From Eriocheir sinensis (taxonomy: Eukaryota > Arthropoda > Malacostraca > Decapoda > Varunidae), in the NCBI RefSeq assembly GCF_024679095.1, contig NC_066522.1:12809253-12873252 (forward strand): 64,000 nt of DNA, written 5' to 3'. Of this stretch, positions 27,664-38,900 are shown piece after piece. Position numbers and translations under genes: made by a program. Each line of letters opens with the position of its first letter. The stretch's first letter is position 1. The notes under the pieces were generated by a model that made no database searches, was not told where the DNA came from, and saw nothing but the letters and a program-made list of their open reading frames with translations.

Positions 27664-27676
27664 TTGAGTAGTAGTT

Positions 27677-27707
<31 letters not shown>

Positions 27708-27762
27708 CAGTAGTAGTAGTAGTAGTAGTAGTAGTAGTTGTAGTAGTAGTAGTAGTAGTAGT
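27664..27762. repeat. (AGT)n microsatellite
   Basis: Nearly pure AGT/GTA repeat directly upstream of a SINE head. The 27300-27660 stretch before it is unique-looking, and I see no gene there. Confidence 0.95.
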
Positions 27763-27764
27763 GG

Positions 27765-28065
27765 GGAGGTGGTGGCCGATTGCTCGCTCCGTGCATGAAC
27801 GCGGTAATCTGAAAGTCCCGGGTTCGAATCCCACCCCAACGAACTAGCAATTTCCAACCATCGCCGAGTGACGGAAGATTACCCACACGCCGTCCAGATA
27901 AACCTCAAGCTTAACGTCAGCGACTCCGGTCAAGAGGAGCTCCGGGGGGCGGCACGAGCCACGGGAGTCATATATCACGGCAGCCTCTTTAAACATGAGT
28001 CCCCCGCGTCACTAACCGGCCGGGACAACCACCTGTTAGTCTGTTACAGGATAAACTTGCAGAGA
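27765..28065 (+). mobile_element. tRNA-derived SINE (family 1, second copy)
   Basis: The head has A-box-like TGGCCGATTGCTC and a perfect B box GGTTCGAATCC. The body has CATCGCCGAGTGACGG and TTACCCACACGCCGTCC; the tail has GTTACAGGATAAACTTGC. Block order and several blocks match the SINE at 2990-3305. It follows an (AGT)n run. Confidence 0.8.
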
Positions 28066-28069
28066 TAAT

Positions 28070-28870
28070 ATATGTTTAAGGTCACAGAGAGGTTGAGGCG
28101 AATGATCTTTCCCAACAAGACTCATTACATATGCATTTCTCAGAGGGCATAACGTTGGTAGATCCTTATCGCTAATGTATTTTTAACGAAAGTCACCGAG
28201 AGATTTAGGCAAGGAATTTTCCACAGCAAGAAATAATATATACCCATTCCAGAGTGTATGGCATTGACTGATCCTCTTTACTAATACATGTTTAACTAAG
28301 GTCACCGAGATATTTACCCTTTTAAACATCGTAGAAGTTTTCATCATCAGTGTTTTGGCTGATATTTTTTTTACACGTTTTTCAAGGCGTGGCTATTTGG
28401 TTTTCTTAATAATTTTGGCATTTTTCTACGGATGAGTGTGTAAAATTTCTACTTACTCAACTCAGTGAAAATTGAACACTTCTAACGAACTCCGTCCCTA
28501 AAATGTAAATGAAGAGGCTAGACCGACTCTTGTAAATGTAAGTAAGGAGCGTGTTATGCAACATGCGTGTTATGTACCTGTACAGGTGCCCTGCGCATTA
28601 AGATTCAGATCCAGACTAGCCACATAACTTCATAAATACTAACACGAAATCTGGAGAATCTGGCGCTGGACAAACGACTTTTCCCAACTAGACTCAATAT
28701 GTTAGCACTCCCGAGAGGCCGTGGCACTGGCGGATCGTCTTCACCAATATATGCTTAAAGTTATGACGCTGGCAGATAATTTTATAGTATATGTTTTACT
28801 AAATAGACCGAGAGATTTACTTTTCTTAAACGTTTTACAAGCGGCGTTAGTTGGTTTTCTTGATTTTTTT
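28070..28870 (+). repeat. Degenerate repeat, about 115-bp blocks
   Basis: Blocks containing TTTCCCAACAAGACTCA, a GAGGGCA.GGC segment and TACATGTTTAACTAAGGTCACCGAGA-like sequence recur at about 28100, 28200, 28675 and again at 29445-29515. Two versions of a segment with TTAAACxT..ACAAGCGGCG or TTTCAAGGCGTGG followed by GGTTTTCTTxAT occur at 28380 and 28850. Origin unknown; no coding signal. Confidence 0.55.
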
Positions 28871-28885
28871 CATATCACCTTTTAC

Positions 28886-29195
28886 GACTGACGCCTCCGT
28901 GGTCTTGTGGTCAGCGTGCCTGGCTTCTACTCCGCGGGCCCGGGTTTGAATCCCGGCCCGGGCAGTCGGCGTGCAGCTCACCCAGCTGTTCATCCTCCCT
29001 CTCGGGCTGGTCGATAAATGGGTACCTGGGGAAACCTGGGAAAGGTAAACTGTGGTAACCCGGGTGTCACACTGGCCCTGTGTCCCGGGGTAATGGGCTC
29101 CCTCCCACCACAGGTTCAAGGGTCAATGTTACGGAGATGAGCACCGAGGCCACGCGCTGCTTCAGCGTATGCCCCCAGCTTTACCTTACCTTACG
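28886..29195 (+). mobile_element. tRNA-derived SINE (family 2)
   Basis: The head has a degenerate A box (TGGTCTTGTGGTCAGCG) and B box (GGTTTGAATCC) within a GC-rich arm. The body has GCTCACCCAGCTGTTCATCC, GATAAATGGGTACCTGGGG and CACTGGCCCTGTGTCCCGG. The end has CCACGCGCTGCTTCAGCG and CCAGCTTTACCTTACC. A partial copy of the 3' half is at 62540-62660. The acceptor stem does not pair, so this is not a functional tRNA. Confidence 0.8.
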
Positions 29196-29317
29196 ACCGA
29201 CTTTGTAAATAATATAACGACTTTACTTCCGTGGAAATCCAACACTTCTAACTCCGTCCCCAAAATGGAACTAAAAAGAACAAACTAACCACATGACTGT
29301 TAATAAATACCCGGAAT

Positions 29318-29425
29318 TGACCTCTGTGTTGGCCGCTCTATACTCTTAATGGGAGCAATGCTTAGCGAGTTTTTTTGCTTTCATTTATTTTCCCCCTGAG
29401 TTGCTTCCTTTACTGTAAAAATAAA
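29318..29425 (+). mobile_element. R129 retroposon copy, diverged
   Basis: Ends GAGTTGCTTCCTTTACTGTAAAAATAAA and contains an AGCGAGTTTTTTTGC-like segment, the reverse complement of the T-run-first copies. It lies in the plus orientation with the A-rich end at about 29425. Confidence 0.55.
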
Positions 29426-29514
29426 AAGCGCTAGACAAACGATCTTTCCCAACAAGACTCAATATGTTAGCATTCCTTAGAGGGCACGGCACTAGCAGCT
29501 CATCCTCGCTGCCT

Positions 29515-29880
29515 TACACAGTGCTGGGAGTCGCGCGAGAAACATTCCTTGGAGGGTGTGTCATCAAGGGGTTACGTGCACGGTATTTTCGTCCACTCTG
29601 CATCAGCGTGTCGTAGATAACGCGTCAGGTGGACAAGTATGCTTTGTGACGTAGATAAACACGTCGTTCTGGCTACAAATCCTTTTTCTACAGTGAAGGT
29701 AGCAGCTCAAGGGAAAAAAATAAATAAATAATAAATAAAATAAGCCCGCTAATCACTGCTACTATAAAAAAGAGGAAATGATTGGTCAAGAGAGGTCAGT
29801 TGCGGACGTGTGACTCTGGACAACGATCTATAAGGAAGTAAAGAACAGAGCTACCGTCACCAAACAAATGAGTTCTTCGT
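29515..29880. mobile_element. Unclassified sequence with an R129 copy at 29681-29790
   Basis: The R129 copy reads TTTTTCTACAGTGAAGGTAG, an A/T-rich segment and AAGCCCGCTAATCACTGC. The remainder shows no gene or recognised repeat. Confidence 0.55.
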
Positions 29881-29899
29881 GTGGGCGGCAAGACATTAG

Positions 29900-30655
29900 A
29901 GGCCATATTACTAAACATTTCGTCACCCAAGTACGCATAACTGACAAAGCTTTCGTAGGAGTTTCGGGCATTTCCAGAAGCAGTTTTATGACCCTGGTGG
30001 TAGTCTAACCCTTCTTCTGTACTGTAAACCTAAAGAAACACTCATTAGAACCCGATTAATCCTCTCTTTGATCTTTAGAAATAATTGACAAAGCTTTCGT
30101 AGGAGTTTCGGGCATTTCCAGGAGCAGTTTTATGACCCTGGTGGTAGTCTAACCCTTCTTCTGTACTGTAAACCTAAAGAAACACTCATTAGAACCCGAT
30201 TAATCCTCTCTTTGATCTTTAGAAATAATTGACAAAGCTTTCGTAGGAGTTTCGGGCATTTCCAGAAGCAGTTTTATGACCCTGGTGGTAGTCTAACCCT
30301 TCTTCTGTACTGTAAACCTAAAGAAACACTCATTAGAACCCGATTAATCCTCTCTTTGATCTTTAGAAATAATTGACAAAGCTTTCGTAGGAGTTTCGGG
30401 CATTTCCAGAAGCAGTTTTATGACCCTGGTGGTAGTCTAACCCTTCTTCTGTACTGTAAACCTAAAGAAACACTCATTAGAACCCGATTAATCCTCTCTT
30501 TGATCTTTAGAAATAATTGATGGGAGAAGCGAGTGTCTTGTAATGCCGACTTAGATACCCACAAAGCATGGAACTGAAGCCCGTATTCCCTAACATTTCG
30601 GGACTCGATACACCCCATATTAGGCTTTAGAAATAGTTGCTGTGGGAGGCGAAAA
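29900..30655 (-). mobile_element. MITE-A copy 3 with four 144-bp tandem units
   Basis: The anchor GACAAAGCTTTCGTAGGAG starts at 29943, 30087, 30231 and 30375, an exact 144-bp step. Units carry GACCCTGGTGGTAGTCTAAC and GAAACACTCATTAGAACCC and end with CTTTAGAAATAATT. They differ by very few bases. Outside the array, AGGCTTTAGAAATAGTTGC and GGCGAAAACGTTTGAGAGG give the MITE-A end. ORFs inside are not conserved in frame for a protein. Confidence 0.85.
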
Positions 30656-30664
30656 CGTTTGAGA

Positions 30665-31565
<901 letters not shown>

Positions 31566-31794
31566 GATGAAGGAAATAGCAGCAAGGGGCTTCAGACAGA
31601 CTGGCTGGCGTAGTAGCATCATCAGGACAGGTCACGGGGAGGTCAAAAGGATGATGACCTCGCGCGGGGTATGAGGAAGTGAGGACCCTGGGCTTGTTGG
31701 CTGGCTGGCTGGTGACTGGCTGACTTGTTTCAACGTCCCGGGAAAGACATCAACGACAGCAACATCAGCAACAACATCAGCTCATCAGAGAGGT

Positions 31795-32535
31795 TAGGTA
31801 AGAAGGAAGGGGGAGAGGTAGGAGGGGAAAGGGGAAGAGCTAGTAGGAGGGGGGGGGGGGGAGGGAAGGGAGAAGAGAGGAGTTTGGACAAGGAAGAGGG
31901 AAGGGAGAGTTGAGACGAAGAGGGAAAGGAGAGGAGAGGGAAAGGGAGAGTTGATAAAAGAGGGAAAGGGGAGGGGAGGCGAAAGCGAAAGGAGATGGAA
32001 GTAAGAGGGAAAGGGAAGGTAGAGTTGAGAGAAGAGGGAAAGGGAAAGGGAGGCGAAGGGAAAGGGAAGGTAGAGTTGAGAGAAGAGGGAAAGGGAAGGA
32101 GAGACGAAGGGAAAGGGAAGGTAGAGTTGAGAGAAGAGGGAAAGGGAAAGGGAGGCGAAGGGAAAGGGAAGGTAGAGTTGAGAGAAGAGGGAAAGGGAAG
32201 GAGAGACGAAGGGAAAGGGAAGGTAGAGTTGAGAGAAGAGAGAAAGGGAAGGGGAGGCGAAGGGAAAGGGAAAGGGAGAGTTTGGACAAGAGGAAAAGAA
32301 AGGGAGGGAGAAGTTTAGCCATAAGGGAAAGAGAAGAAAGGTAGAGTTTACATAAAAGGGAAAAAAGAAAGGGAGGTTTAGATGAGAGGGAAAAAGAGGG
32401 AAGGAAGAGTTCAGAGAAGATGGAAAAAACGGAAGAAAGAGTTTACGCAAGAGGGAAAGGGAAGGAAGGAAGAATTAAAACATGAGGGAAGAAAGGGAAG
32501 GAAAAGCTGAGAGAAGAGGGAAAGAAAGTGAATGA
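31795..32535. repeat. G/A-rich minisatellite with 51-bp units
   Basis: GGTAGAGTTGAGAGAAGAG starts at 32018, 32069, 32120, 32171 and 32222, exactly 51 bp apart. Units alternate between an AAAGGGAGGCGAAG form and an AAGGAGAGACGAAG form. Because 51 is a multiple of three, both strands stay open (a repeated KVELREEGKG peptide), but composition and lack of context argue against a gene. Confidence 0.85.
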
Positions 32536-32564
32536 AGAATTAAGGTGAGAGGAAGGAAAAAATT

Positions 32565-32996
32565 AAGCATGGAGGAACAAAAGGGAAAGAAAGGGATGAG
32601 AGGGAAAGAAAGGGAAGGAAAAATTTAAGCATGGAGGAACAAAAGGGAAGGAAAAATTTAAGCATGGAGGAACAAAAGGGAAAGAAAGGGATGAGAGGGA
32701 AACAAAGGGACGGAAAAATTTAAGCATGGAGGAACAAAAGGGAAAGAAAGGGATGAGAGGGAAACAAAGGGAAGGAAAAATTTAAGCATGGAGGAACAAA
32801 AGGGAAAGAAAGGGATGAGAGGGAAAGAAAGGGAAGGAAAAATTTAAGCATGGAGGAACAAAAGGGAAAGAAAGGGATGAGAGGGAAAGAAAGGGAAGGA
32901 AAAATTTAAGCATGGAGGAACAAAAGGGAAAGAAAGGGATGAAAGGGAAACAAAGGGACGGAAAAATTTAAGCATGGAGGAACAAAAGGGAAAGAA
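32565..32996. repeat. 62-bp tandem repeat, about seven units
   Basis: AAGCATGGAGGAACAAAAGG starts at 32565, 32627, 32660, 32722, 32784, 32846, 32908 and 32970. All steps are 62 bp except one 33-bp truncated unit. Units alternate GGGATGAGAGGGAAAGAAAG and GGGATGAGAGGGAAACAAAG variants. Confidence 0.92.
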
Positions 32997-33188
32997 AAAA
33001 AGCGTGTTTGTAAATAAATCAATAAAAATAATAAAGTAAAATAGTAATAAAGAACCATAGAGTAACAGTAATGAGATAATATAACAGATAAACAAAGACT
33101 AATCATGGAGGACGTGAAGCGATCCAGTGTGTTCATACTTATTTATACGTCTTCGAAAATGATGGCAAGTTATGGCCCTTAACCCGGG

Positions 33189-33512
33189 AGCAGCGACGGG
33201 CCAAATTTGTGGCTTTACCGTGTAGCAGCGACGGGCCAAATTTGTGGCTTTACCGTGTAGCAGCGACGGGCCAAATTTGTGGCTTTACCGTGTAGCAGCG
33301 ACGGGCCAAATTTGTGGCTTTACCGTGTAGCAGCGACGGGCCAAATTTGTGGCTTTACCGTGTAGCAGCGACGGGCCAAATTTGTGGCTTTACCGTTGTG
33401 GCTTTACCGTGTAGCAACGACGGGCCAAATTTGTGGCTTTACCGTGTAGCAGCGACGGGCCAAATTTGTGGCTTTACCGTGTAGCAGCGACGGGCCAAAT
33501 TTGTGGCTTTAG
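33189..33512. repeat. 35-bp tandem repeat, nine units
   Basis: AGCAGCGACGGGCCAAATTT starts at 33189, 33224, 33259, 33294, 33329, 33364, 33413, 33448 and 33483. The step is 35 bp except one of 49 bp, where 14 bp (TTGTGGCTTTACCG) are duplicated. Units are almost identical and one has AGCAACG. GC-rich compared with its flanks, and no spacers between units. Confidence 0.95.
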
Positions 33513-33644
33513 TGCGCTCCTGGCCGATACATACCATTGTTCGGCTAACGGGCGTTGTCGGTCATGCCAGCCGCAGCGACGTCGATTGATCACCCGCCCG
33601 AATAAGTAATGCTGATACGAAGGGTTTGGGACAGGAGCACAGGC

Positions 33645-34030
33645 CAGCGTTGATGTTGTTGCCGACCTCAATGATGATTATGATGACGGTGATGAGGGTG
33701 GTGACTATGGCGGTGGTGGTGGTCTACTCTCGGATTTTTTTTTTTTTTTTTACAGTAGAGAAGGGAGTTAATGAGCAAAATACAGATTAAACAAAATTAG
33801 AAGAAAAACTCGAGGTAGCGTTGTTGTTGTTGCCTGTGTTTATAATGATGATGATGATGATGATAATGGTGGTGGTGGTGGTGGTAGTCTACTCTTGGAT
33901 TATTTTTTTTTACAGTAGAGGAGGGAGTTAATGAGCAAAATATAGATTAGACAAAATTAGAAAAGAAAAAAACACGAGGTAGCGTTGTTGTTGCCGACCT
34001 TAAGGATGATGATGATGATGATAATGGTGG
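33645..34030. repeat. About 165-bp tandem repeat with GAT/GGT runs
   Basis: Units of about 160-170 bp contain GTTGTTGTTGCC, a GATGATGATG run, GGTGGTGGTGG, GTCTACTCTxGGAT, a T run with TACAGTAGAG and GGGAGTTAATGAGCAAAAT. Starts near 33655, 33815 and 33980. The T-run/TACAG segment resembles the R129 end, so an R129 copy may have been amplified with it. Confidence 0.75.
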
Positions 34031-34165
34031 TTTTTTTTTTTAAGGAAATGAGACAGCATAAGGGCACAAAAAAAAGAAACAACAATAAAAAAAGCCCGTT
34101 ACTCGCTGCTCCTGTAAAGAATCCGAAGAGGTGGCCGAAAGAGCAGTCAGTTACGTGAGGTGTCC
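34030..34165 (-). mobile_element. R129 retroposon copy
   Basis: A T run, AAGGAAATGAGACAGCATAAG, AAAAGCCCGTTACTCGCTGC, then AATCCGAAGAGGTGGCCGAA. It closely matches the copy at 46497-46625 to near its end. Confidence 0.75.
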
Positions 34166-34308
34166 TGATACCTTTCTCTTGTGGTCTACCGCCGGATTTT
34201 TTTCATCAGTAGATTGACAAAAAAAGAAAAGACAACGACGGTGACACCTGAAAATAGTTGGTAGAGTAGCCGAAAGGGGGACGAAATTAGATGGAGATAT
34301 GTCGTGAT

Positions 34309-34385
34309 TTTTTTTTTCAGAGTAAAGGAAACTGCTCAGGGGCGAAAACAAAACACAAAATAAAGAAGCCCGCTACATACCCCCA
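34309..34385 (-). mobile_element. R129 retroposon copy, partial
   Basis: A T run, CAGAGTAAAGGAAACTGCTC, then AAGAAGCCCGCTACATAC. Truncated after the GCCCGCTAC block. A further diverged piece may lie at 34196-34300. Confidence 0.6.
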
Positions 34386-34539
34386 ATATATACTATGAGT
34401 GGTTAAGTTCGTGGGAATGGAATGAAGTTTAAATTGACTCTTCGCGGAATTAAGGGATCAACTTTTTAGTCACGTTAAGAATCATATTACAGAAAATCGT
34501 CACTCTCTTATTACAAGCGAGCTCTACTTCTCCAAAACA

Positions 34540-34785
34540 CCATGGGTTGTATTATTAGACATTTCGCCGCCTAAGAACACATATTTGACAAGGCTTTCGT
34601 AGGAGTTGTGGGCATTTCCAGGAGTAGTTTTATCACCCTGGTGGTAGTTTGACCCTTCCTCTGTACCGTGAACCTGAAGAAACACTCATTAGAACCCGAC
34701 TGACCCCCTCTTTGACCTTTAGAAACAGCGAAAGTGTCTTATAATACCGACCTATGTCCCGTATTCTCAGGCGTTTTCGGCCCAT
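34540..34785 (-). mobile_element. MITE-A copy 4, single unit
   Basis: Contains TTGACAAGGCTTTCGTAGGAG, CCCTGGTGGTAGTTTGACCC, GAAACACTCATTAGAACCC and ends CCCGTATTCTCAGGCGTTTT. One unit only, so it serves as an unamplified reference for copy 3. The 34790-35025 stretch after it shows no gene. Confidence 0.75.
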
Positions 34786-35029
34786 ATCGGCATTATCATG
34801 TATCGCTCTTAATCTCTCTTAATTCCTTTCCATCCCCATGCTGTCTCTTTCCTTTTCATTGCTCCCCTCCGCTAAGCACACTGTTTTATTAATTTTCTTT
34901 TCGTCACTGTGCATCGCTGAGGTGAACGCCTGGGTAATGTCATGAGCCTCGGGAACGTTACATGACAACAACTCAACCGCTTGGCTTCGTGGACCAATGC
35001 TTTGCTCAGATTTCCTCTTTCGCTTATCT

Positions 35030-35685
35030 GGTCCTTATTCTCAGACGCTTTCGGCTCTCACAGCACATATTCTCAAAGACCACAAGAGGGATTAGTCGGG
35101 TTCTCATTAGTGTGTTTTCACGTTCCTGGTGCAAAAGCCTTGCCAAACTATTACTAGGCTCATAAAACTACCCGTGGAAATACTAACACAACCTCTACGA
35201 AAGCCTGACCAAATATATGTATGTAAGCTTTGTCACACTATCACTATCATGGAAATACTAACACAACCTCTACGAATGTCTTGCCAAATGAATGTGTGTA
35301 AGCCTTGTCAAACTATCACTTTGCTCATAAAACTACCCGTGGAAATACTAACACTACCTCTACGAAAGCCTTACCAAATATGTATCTGTAAGCTTTGTCA
35401 CACTACCATTGGGCTCATAAAACTACCCATGGAAATACTAACACAACCTCTACCAAGGCTTTACTAAATGTGTGTGTAAGCCTTGTCAAACTACTATTAA
35501 GCTCGTATAACTAACCATGTAAATACTAGCACAACCTCTACCAAGGCTTTACTAAATGTGTGTGTAAGCCTTGTCAAACTACTATTAAGCTCATATAACT
35601 AACCATGGAAATACTGTCACTACCTCCACAAAAGCCTTACCAAATGAGGGTGTGTGAGCCCCGAAGCGTTTGAGAAGATGGGCAT
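35030..35685 (+). mobile_element. MITE-A copy 5 with six 75-90 bp internal units
   Basis: The left end is CTTATTCTCAGACGCTTTCG and the right end GAGCCCCGAAGCGTTTGAGA, clear inverted relatives. Inside, AAGCCTTGTCAAACTA-type anchors recur at 35135, 35225, 35300, 35390, 35478 and 35566. Each is followed by CTCATAAAACTACCC and GGAAATACTAACACAACCTC. The 75-bp step lacks the CTCATAAAACTACCC segment. Confidence 0.85.
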
Positions 35686-35799
35686 GTAAGTCACTCCCTC
35701 GACCGCTGTCCTGCTCTGACCCACAACCAACCCCATGGACAAGGCCGCTACCATGCCCTTAACACATATTTCAAGCAAGTTTGGTCTCGGTACAACAAT

Positions 35800-36440
35800 G
35801 CGAGTGGGCGAGGAAGAATGGAGACTAGGTGGTGGTGGTGGTGGTGGTGATGATAGTCGGCGTAGATGGTAATGATAGTGGTGATAGTGGTGGTGAGAGT
35901 AGTGGTGATGGTTGTGATGTTCATGGTTGGTAGTGGTGATGGTGAAAGAAGTGGTAGTGGTATTGGTTGTTCGTAGTGGCCGTTGACCAGGGTAGTGGCG
36001 GAGGTAGTGGTGAGGGTAATGGTACTTGTCGTTAAGTGGTGAAGTGGTGGTGATGGTGGTTGTAGTGGTGGTGATGGCAATGGTGGCAATATTAGGGGTG
36101 ATGTAGGTAATGGTAGTGGTGATGGTGGTGATGGTACTGGCGATGTGGGTACTGGTTGTGGTGGTGGTGATGGTGGTGGTGGTGGTGGCGGTGTTGGCAA
36201 CAGGAACGCTTACTGAAGAGGGAGGGGAAGTACAGATAAACAGGAGGGGGGGGGGGGGGTGACACGAATAGGGAACAGCAAGGAAGGAGGGAAGGGAGGG
36301 AGGGGGTGAGGAAGCTTCTGGAGGAGGGGGGAGGAGGAAAGGTAGCTCTGGGGGGGATGATAATAGGGATCTTGAGGGAGGGAGAGGCAGAGGGACAGAG
36401 CGAGGGAAGAGGGTGGGAGAGAGGACGAGAGGGGAAGTAG
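35800..36440. repeat. (GGT)/(GTGATG)n region and G-rich tract
   Basis: GGTGGTGATGGTAGTGG-type repeats to 36195, then G/A-rich sequence with runs of G. The 319-codon minus-strand frame is T/I/H-rich repeat translation and is not annotated. From 36440 to 36740 the sequence is GC-rich without a supported gene and lies just upstream of the promoter below. Confidence 0.8.
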
Positions 36441-36748
36441 AAGTGGAGGGAGGAGTGAACTGTGTGGTATGTTTCCTCTCCTCAGCCTCGCCGTCCTGCA
36501 CCCCCCCCCCCCCCACCGGTGCATTCAAAAGTCGCTGTAGTCTGTCGCTAACGGACCAAAACGAACACAAATCGCCCATCGGGTCAACCAGATGAAGTCA
36601 TCGGCAGGTCATTTAGCAGAGGACAACCCGGTGCAGGATGTGGTCCCACCGGTGGGGTCTTCTTCAAGGAGGAGGAAGAAGAGGAGGAGGAGGGGGGGGA
36701 ATGCAGTCGCCAGCACCCACGCCCTCTCCCTGCTGGAAGAGGGGGTAG

Positions 36749-36785
36749 GATATAAGGACCGACCCGGCTCCTGTATCTCCAGTTG
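36749..36785 (+). promoter_or_regulatory. Core promoter of the chitin-binding protein gene
   Basis: A TATA box (GATATAAGG, TATAAG from 36751) lies 30 bp upstream of an initiator-like TCTCCAGTTG (A at 36781), the standard arthropod spacing. The predicted transcript start is followed by a GC-rich leader with no ATG in good context and a GTAAGT splice donor at 36895. Confidence 0.6.
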
Positions 36786-36894
36786 ACCAGTCGGTGCAGC
36801 CCTCGACGACCGGTGCCGCTGCCGCCCTGCCCTTGACCGCCGCTATCCCCGCCATCACTCCTGCCTGACAGCCCTCGCCCCCTGGTGCATACAA
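36781..36894 (+). other. Predicted 5' UTR exon 1
   Basis: From the initiator-like A to the donor ACAA/GTAAGT. Non-coding. It would be spliced to the acceptor TTCCTGTTGCAG at 37378. The 484-bp intron is ordinary AT-rich sequence. Confidence 0.5.
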
Positions 36895-37440
36895 GTAAGT
36901 AGTCCGCCCAGAATTGTCAGACCGGCAAGCCCCATGCAGGTGTGGCGTGCAGGAACACTCTTAGGCTTGTGCCACGCTCTGCTGCGGCGCTGTGTTCCGG
37001 CTGCGTGACCTTTGACTTTGTAGGGGGTAAAGACCCCTAGGCCCGCCGACTATTAAAGGACATTTGCGTTGCTCAAGTTAATCTTTCCTAATCTTCTAAG
37101 TCGTCTGTTTAAAGATTAATTACTTGAATGTGAATAGAAGAAAATATCAAGAGTAGTTTAAAGATAATACACACTCAAAAAAAGATATTTTTGACACACA
37201 AACTCCACGAATTTGGATTTTATATCTTACATTAAGTCATAAAAAAGTAGTTCAGATCATGTGAGTAAAAATGAGACATGTTATCTAATCGTAACTCTTT
37301 CCGGTGACGGGCACGGCCGGGTTTTAATGAGACAACCGTCGCAAGGTGTCAGCGACCATCTCTTCCTTCCTGTTGCAGGCCCGGCTCGCCCACTCCGTCC
37401 CCTCCACTTCCTCCTCCTCCTCCTCCCCGCCTGCCCCGCC

Positions 37441-37563
37441 ATGCTGCTGTCCATCCTGCTGCTGGCCTGTGAGTACCCCGGGTCGCCGCCACCCCGAACA
37501 CCGGGTAAAAAAGCCTGACTGCTGGATGGTAGATAGCGAACTAGAGACATTCTAATATTATGT

Positions 37564-37633
<70 letters not shown>

Positions 37634-37651
37634 TGTGTGTGTGTGTTTGTT

Positions 37652-37691
<40 letters not shown>

Positions 37692-38863
37692 TATACGCGT
37701 GCGCCCAGTAAAGCATCACTAAAAGGGAGTAACTATTCATTTCAGCGGGCGCGGTCTCGCTGGCCTCGCCCAGGGTCAGAGGGCCGCAAGTGTCGCCGTA
37801 CGGCAGACCGCTCCCCCACCACAATCCGCAGCACCACTCCTCCCGGGCACAGCAGGGGGTCGCCGCGCACCATAACCCCCATAACCCAGAATTTGAGGTT
37901 GTTCAGGGCTCGGGCGACGCTGATAGCATTTTGATCAGAGTAAACTCCCAAAACTTCGATCAATTCATAGAACGCTCCGGCGTTAACCTTAACCCGACCT
38001 ATCCTCAAAAATACGACGCCTCAAACCTCCAGGATAACTCTGTCGGCGTTCCCTCCCAGAGTCAGTTCGCTTCGAGTCCCCAGTTCAATGTCCCAGCTAA
38101 CTCCCAGCCGGCCCCGGTCCAGTTTACCGTCCCAGCCAACCCCCAGTCCAATGTTGCTCCCAATACAGAGTTCAGTAACCCCTCTAATACACAGTTCAGT
38201 AACCCTCCCAGTGCCCAGTTCACTGACCCTTCCAGTGCTCAGTTCTCTGCCGCCCCCAACCCTCAGCCCAGTGCTCCGTCTGGTCAGTCTGAGTCACGCG
38301 CCAATGTTCAGCCCGCTTATGAGGTCCAGGCCCGCCACAACACCCCCCATCTCAGCCCGTACAATGCAGAGTTCCCGGGTGGTGGGGCGGGACAGAGAGT
38401 GAGGGGACAGGACCTTCTCCTCCACAGTTCCGTCAGCCAAGTCCTGCGGAACACCCCCACCAGCGCACAGCTCATCGCCACGAGGCCCGTCCTTCTCCCC
38501 CTGTCCCAGCGCCTGGCGGACAACTACACGCTCATCAGGCCGAACCCGGTGGACACTTTCAGATGCGACAATCGCGTAAGTCTTCCGGTAGTTTTTGTTT
38601 GACATCTGTAACTCTGTAGCATCGCCGCGTGTCTTTTTACATCGGTGCTTAGTGCCTCCAGTCGCCAGGAGAGAGATCAATTAACTGACGAGGCCTTGTC
38701 TGCGGCAGGTGTACGGCTACTACGCGGACCAGGACAACGACTGCCAGATCTTTCACGTGTGCCTGCCGCTGCAGCAGCTGTTCCCGGCCAACTTCACCCA
38801 ACCCATCACTTACCAGTTCTCCTTCATCTGCCCCAAGCACACGATATTCTCTCAGGTGAGGTG

Positions 38864-38900
<37 letters not shown>

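Noticed and set aside
28886..28965. Possible tRNA gene
   Set aside because: A/B boxes exist but the acceptor stem does not pair, and the segment continues into a SINE body that is repeated elsewhere in part.
31995..32318. Frame with a regular KVELREEGKG peptide repeat
   Set aside because: Regularity comes from the 51-bp DNA unit (17 codons). It lies inside a purine tract with no promoter or family match.
33189..33512. CRISPR-like direct repeats of 35 bp
   Set aside because: Units are directly adjacent without spacers, and the window is eukaryotic.
35620..36579. 319-codon minus-strand frame
   Set aside because: T/I/H/P-rich translation of GGT/GAT repeats; no signal peptide, domain or splice support.
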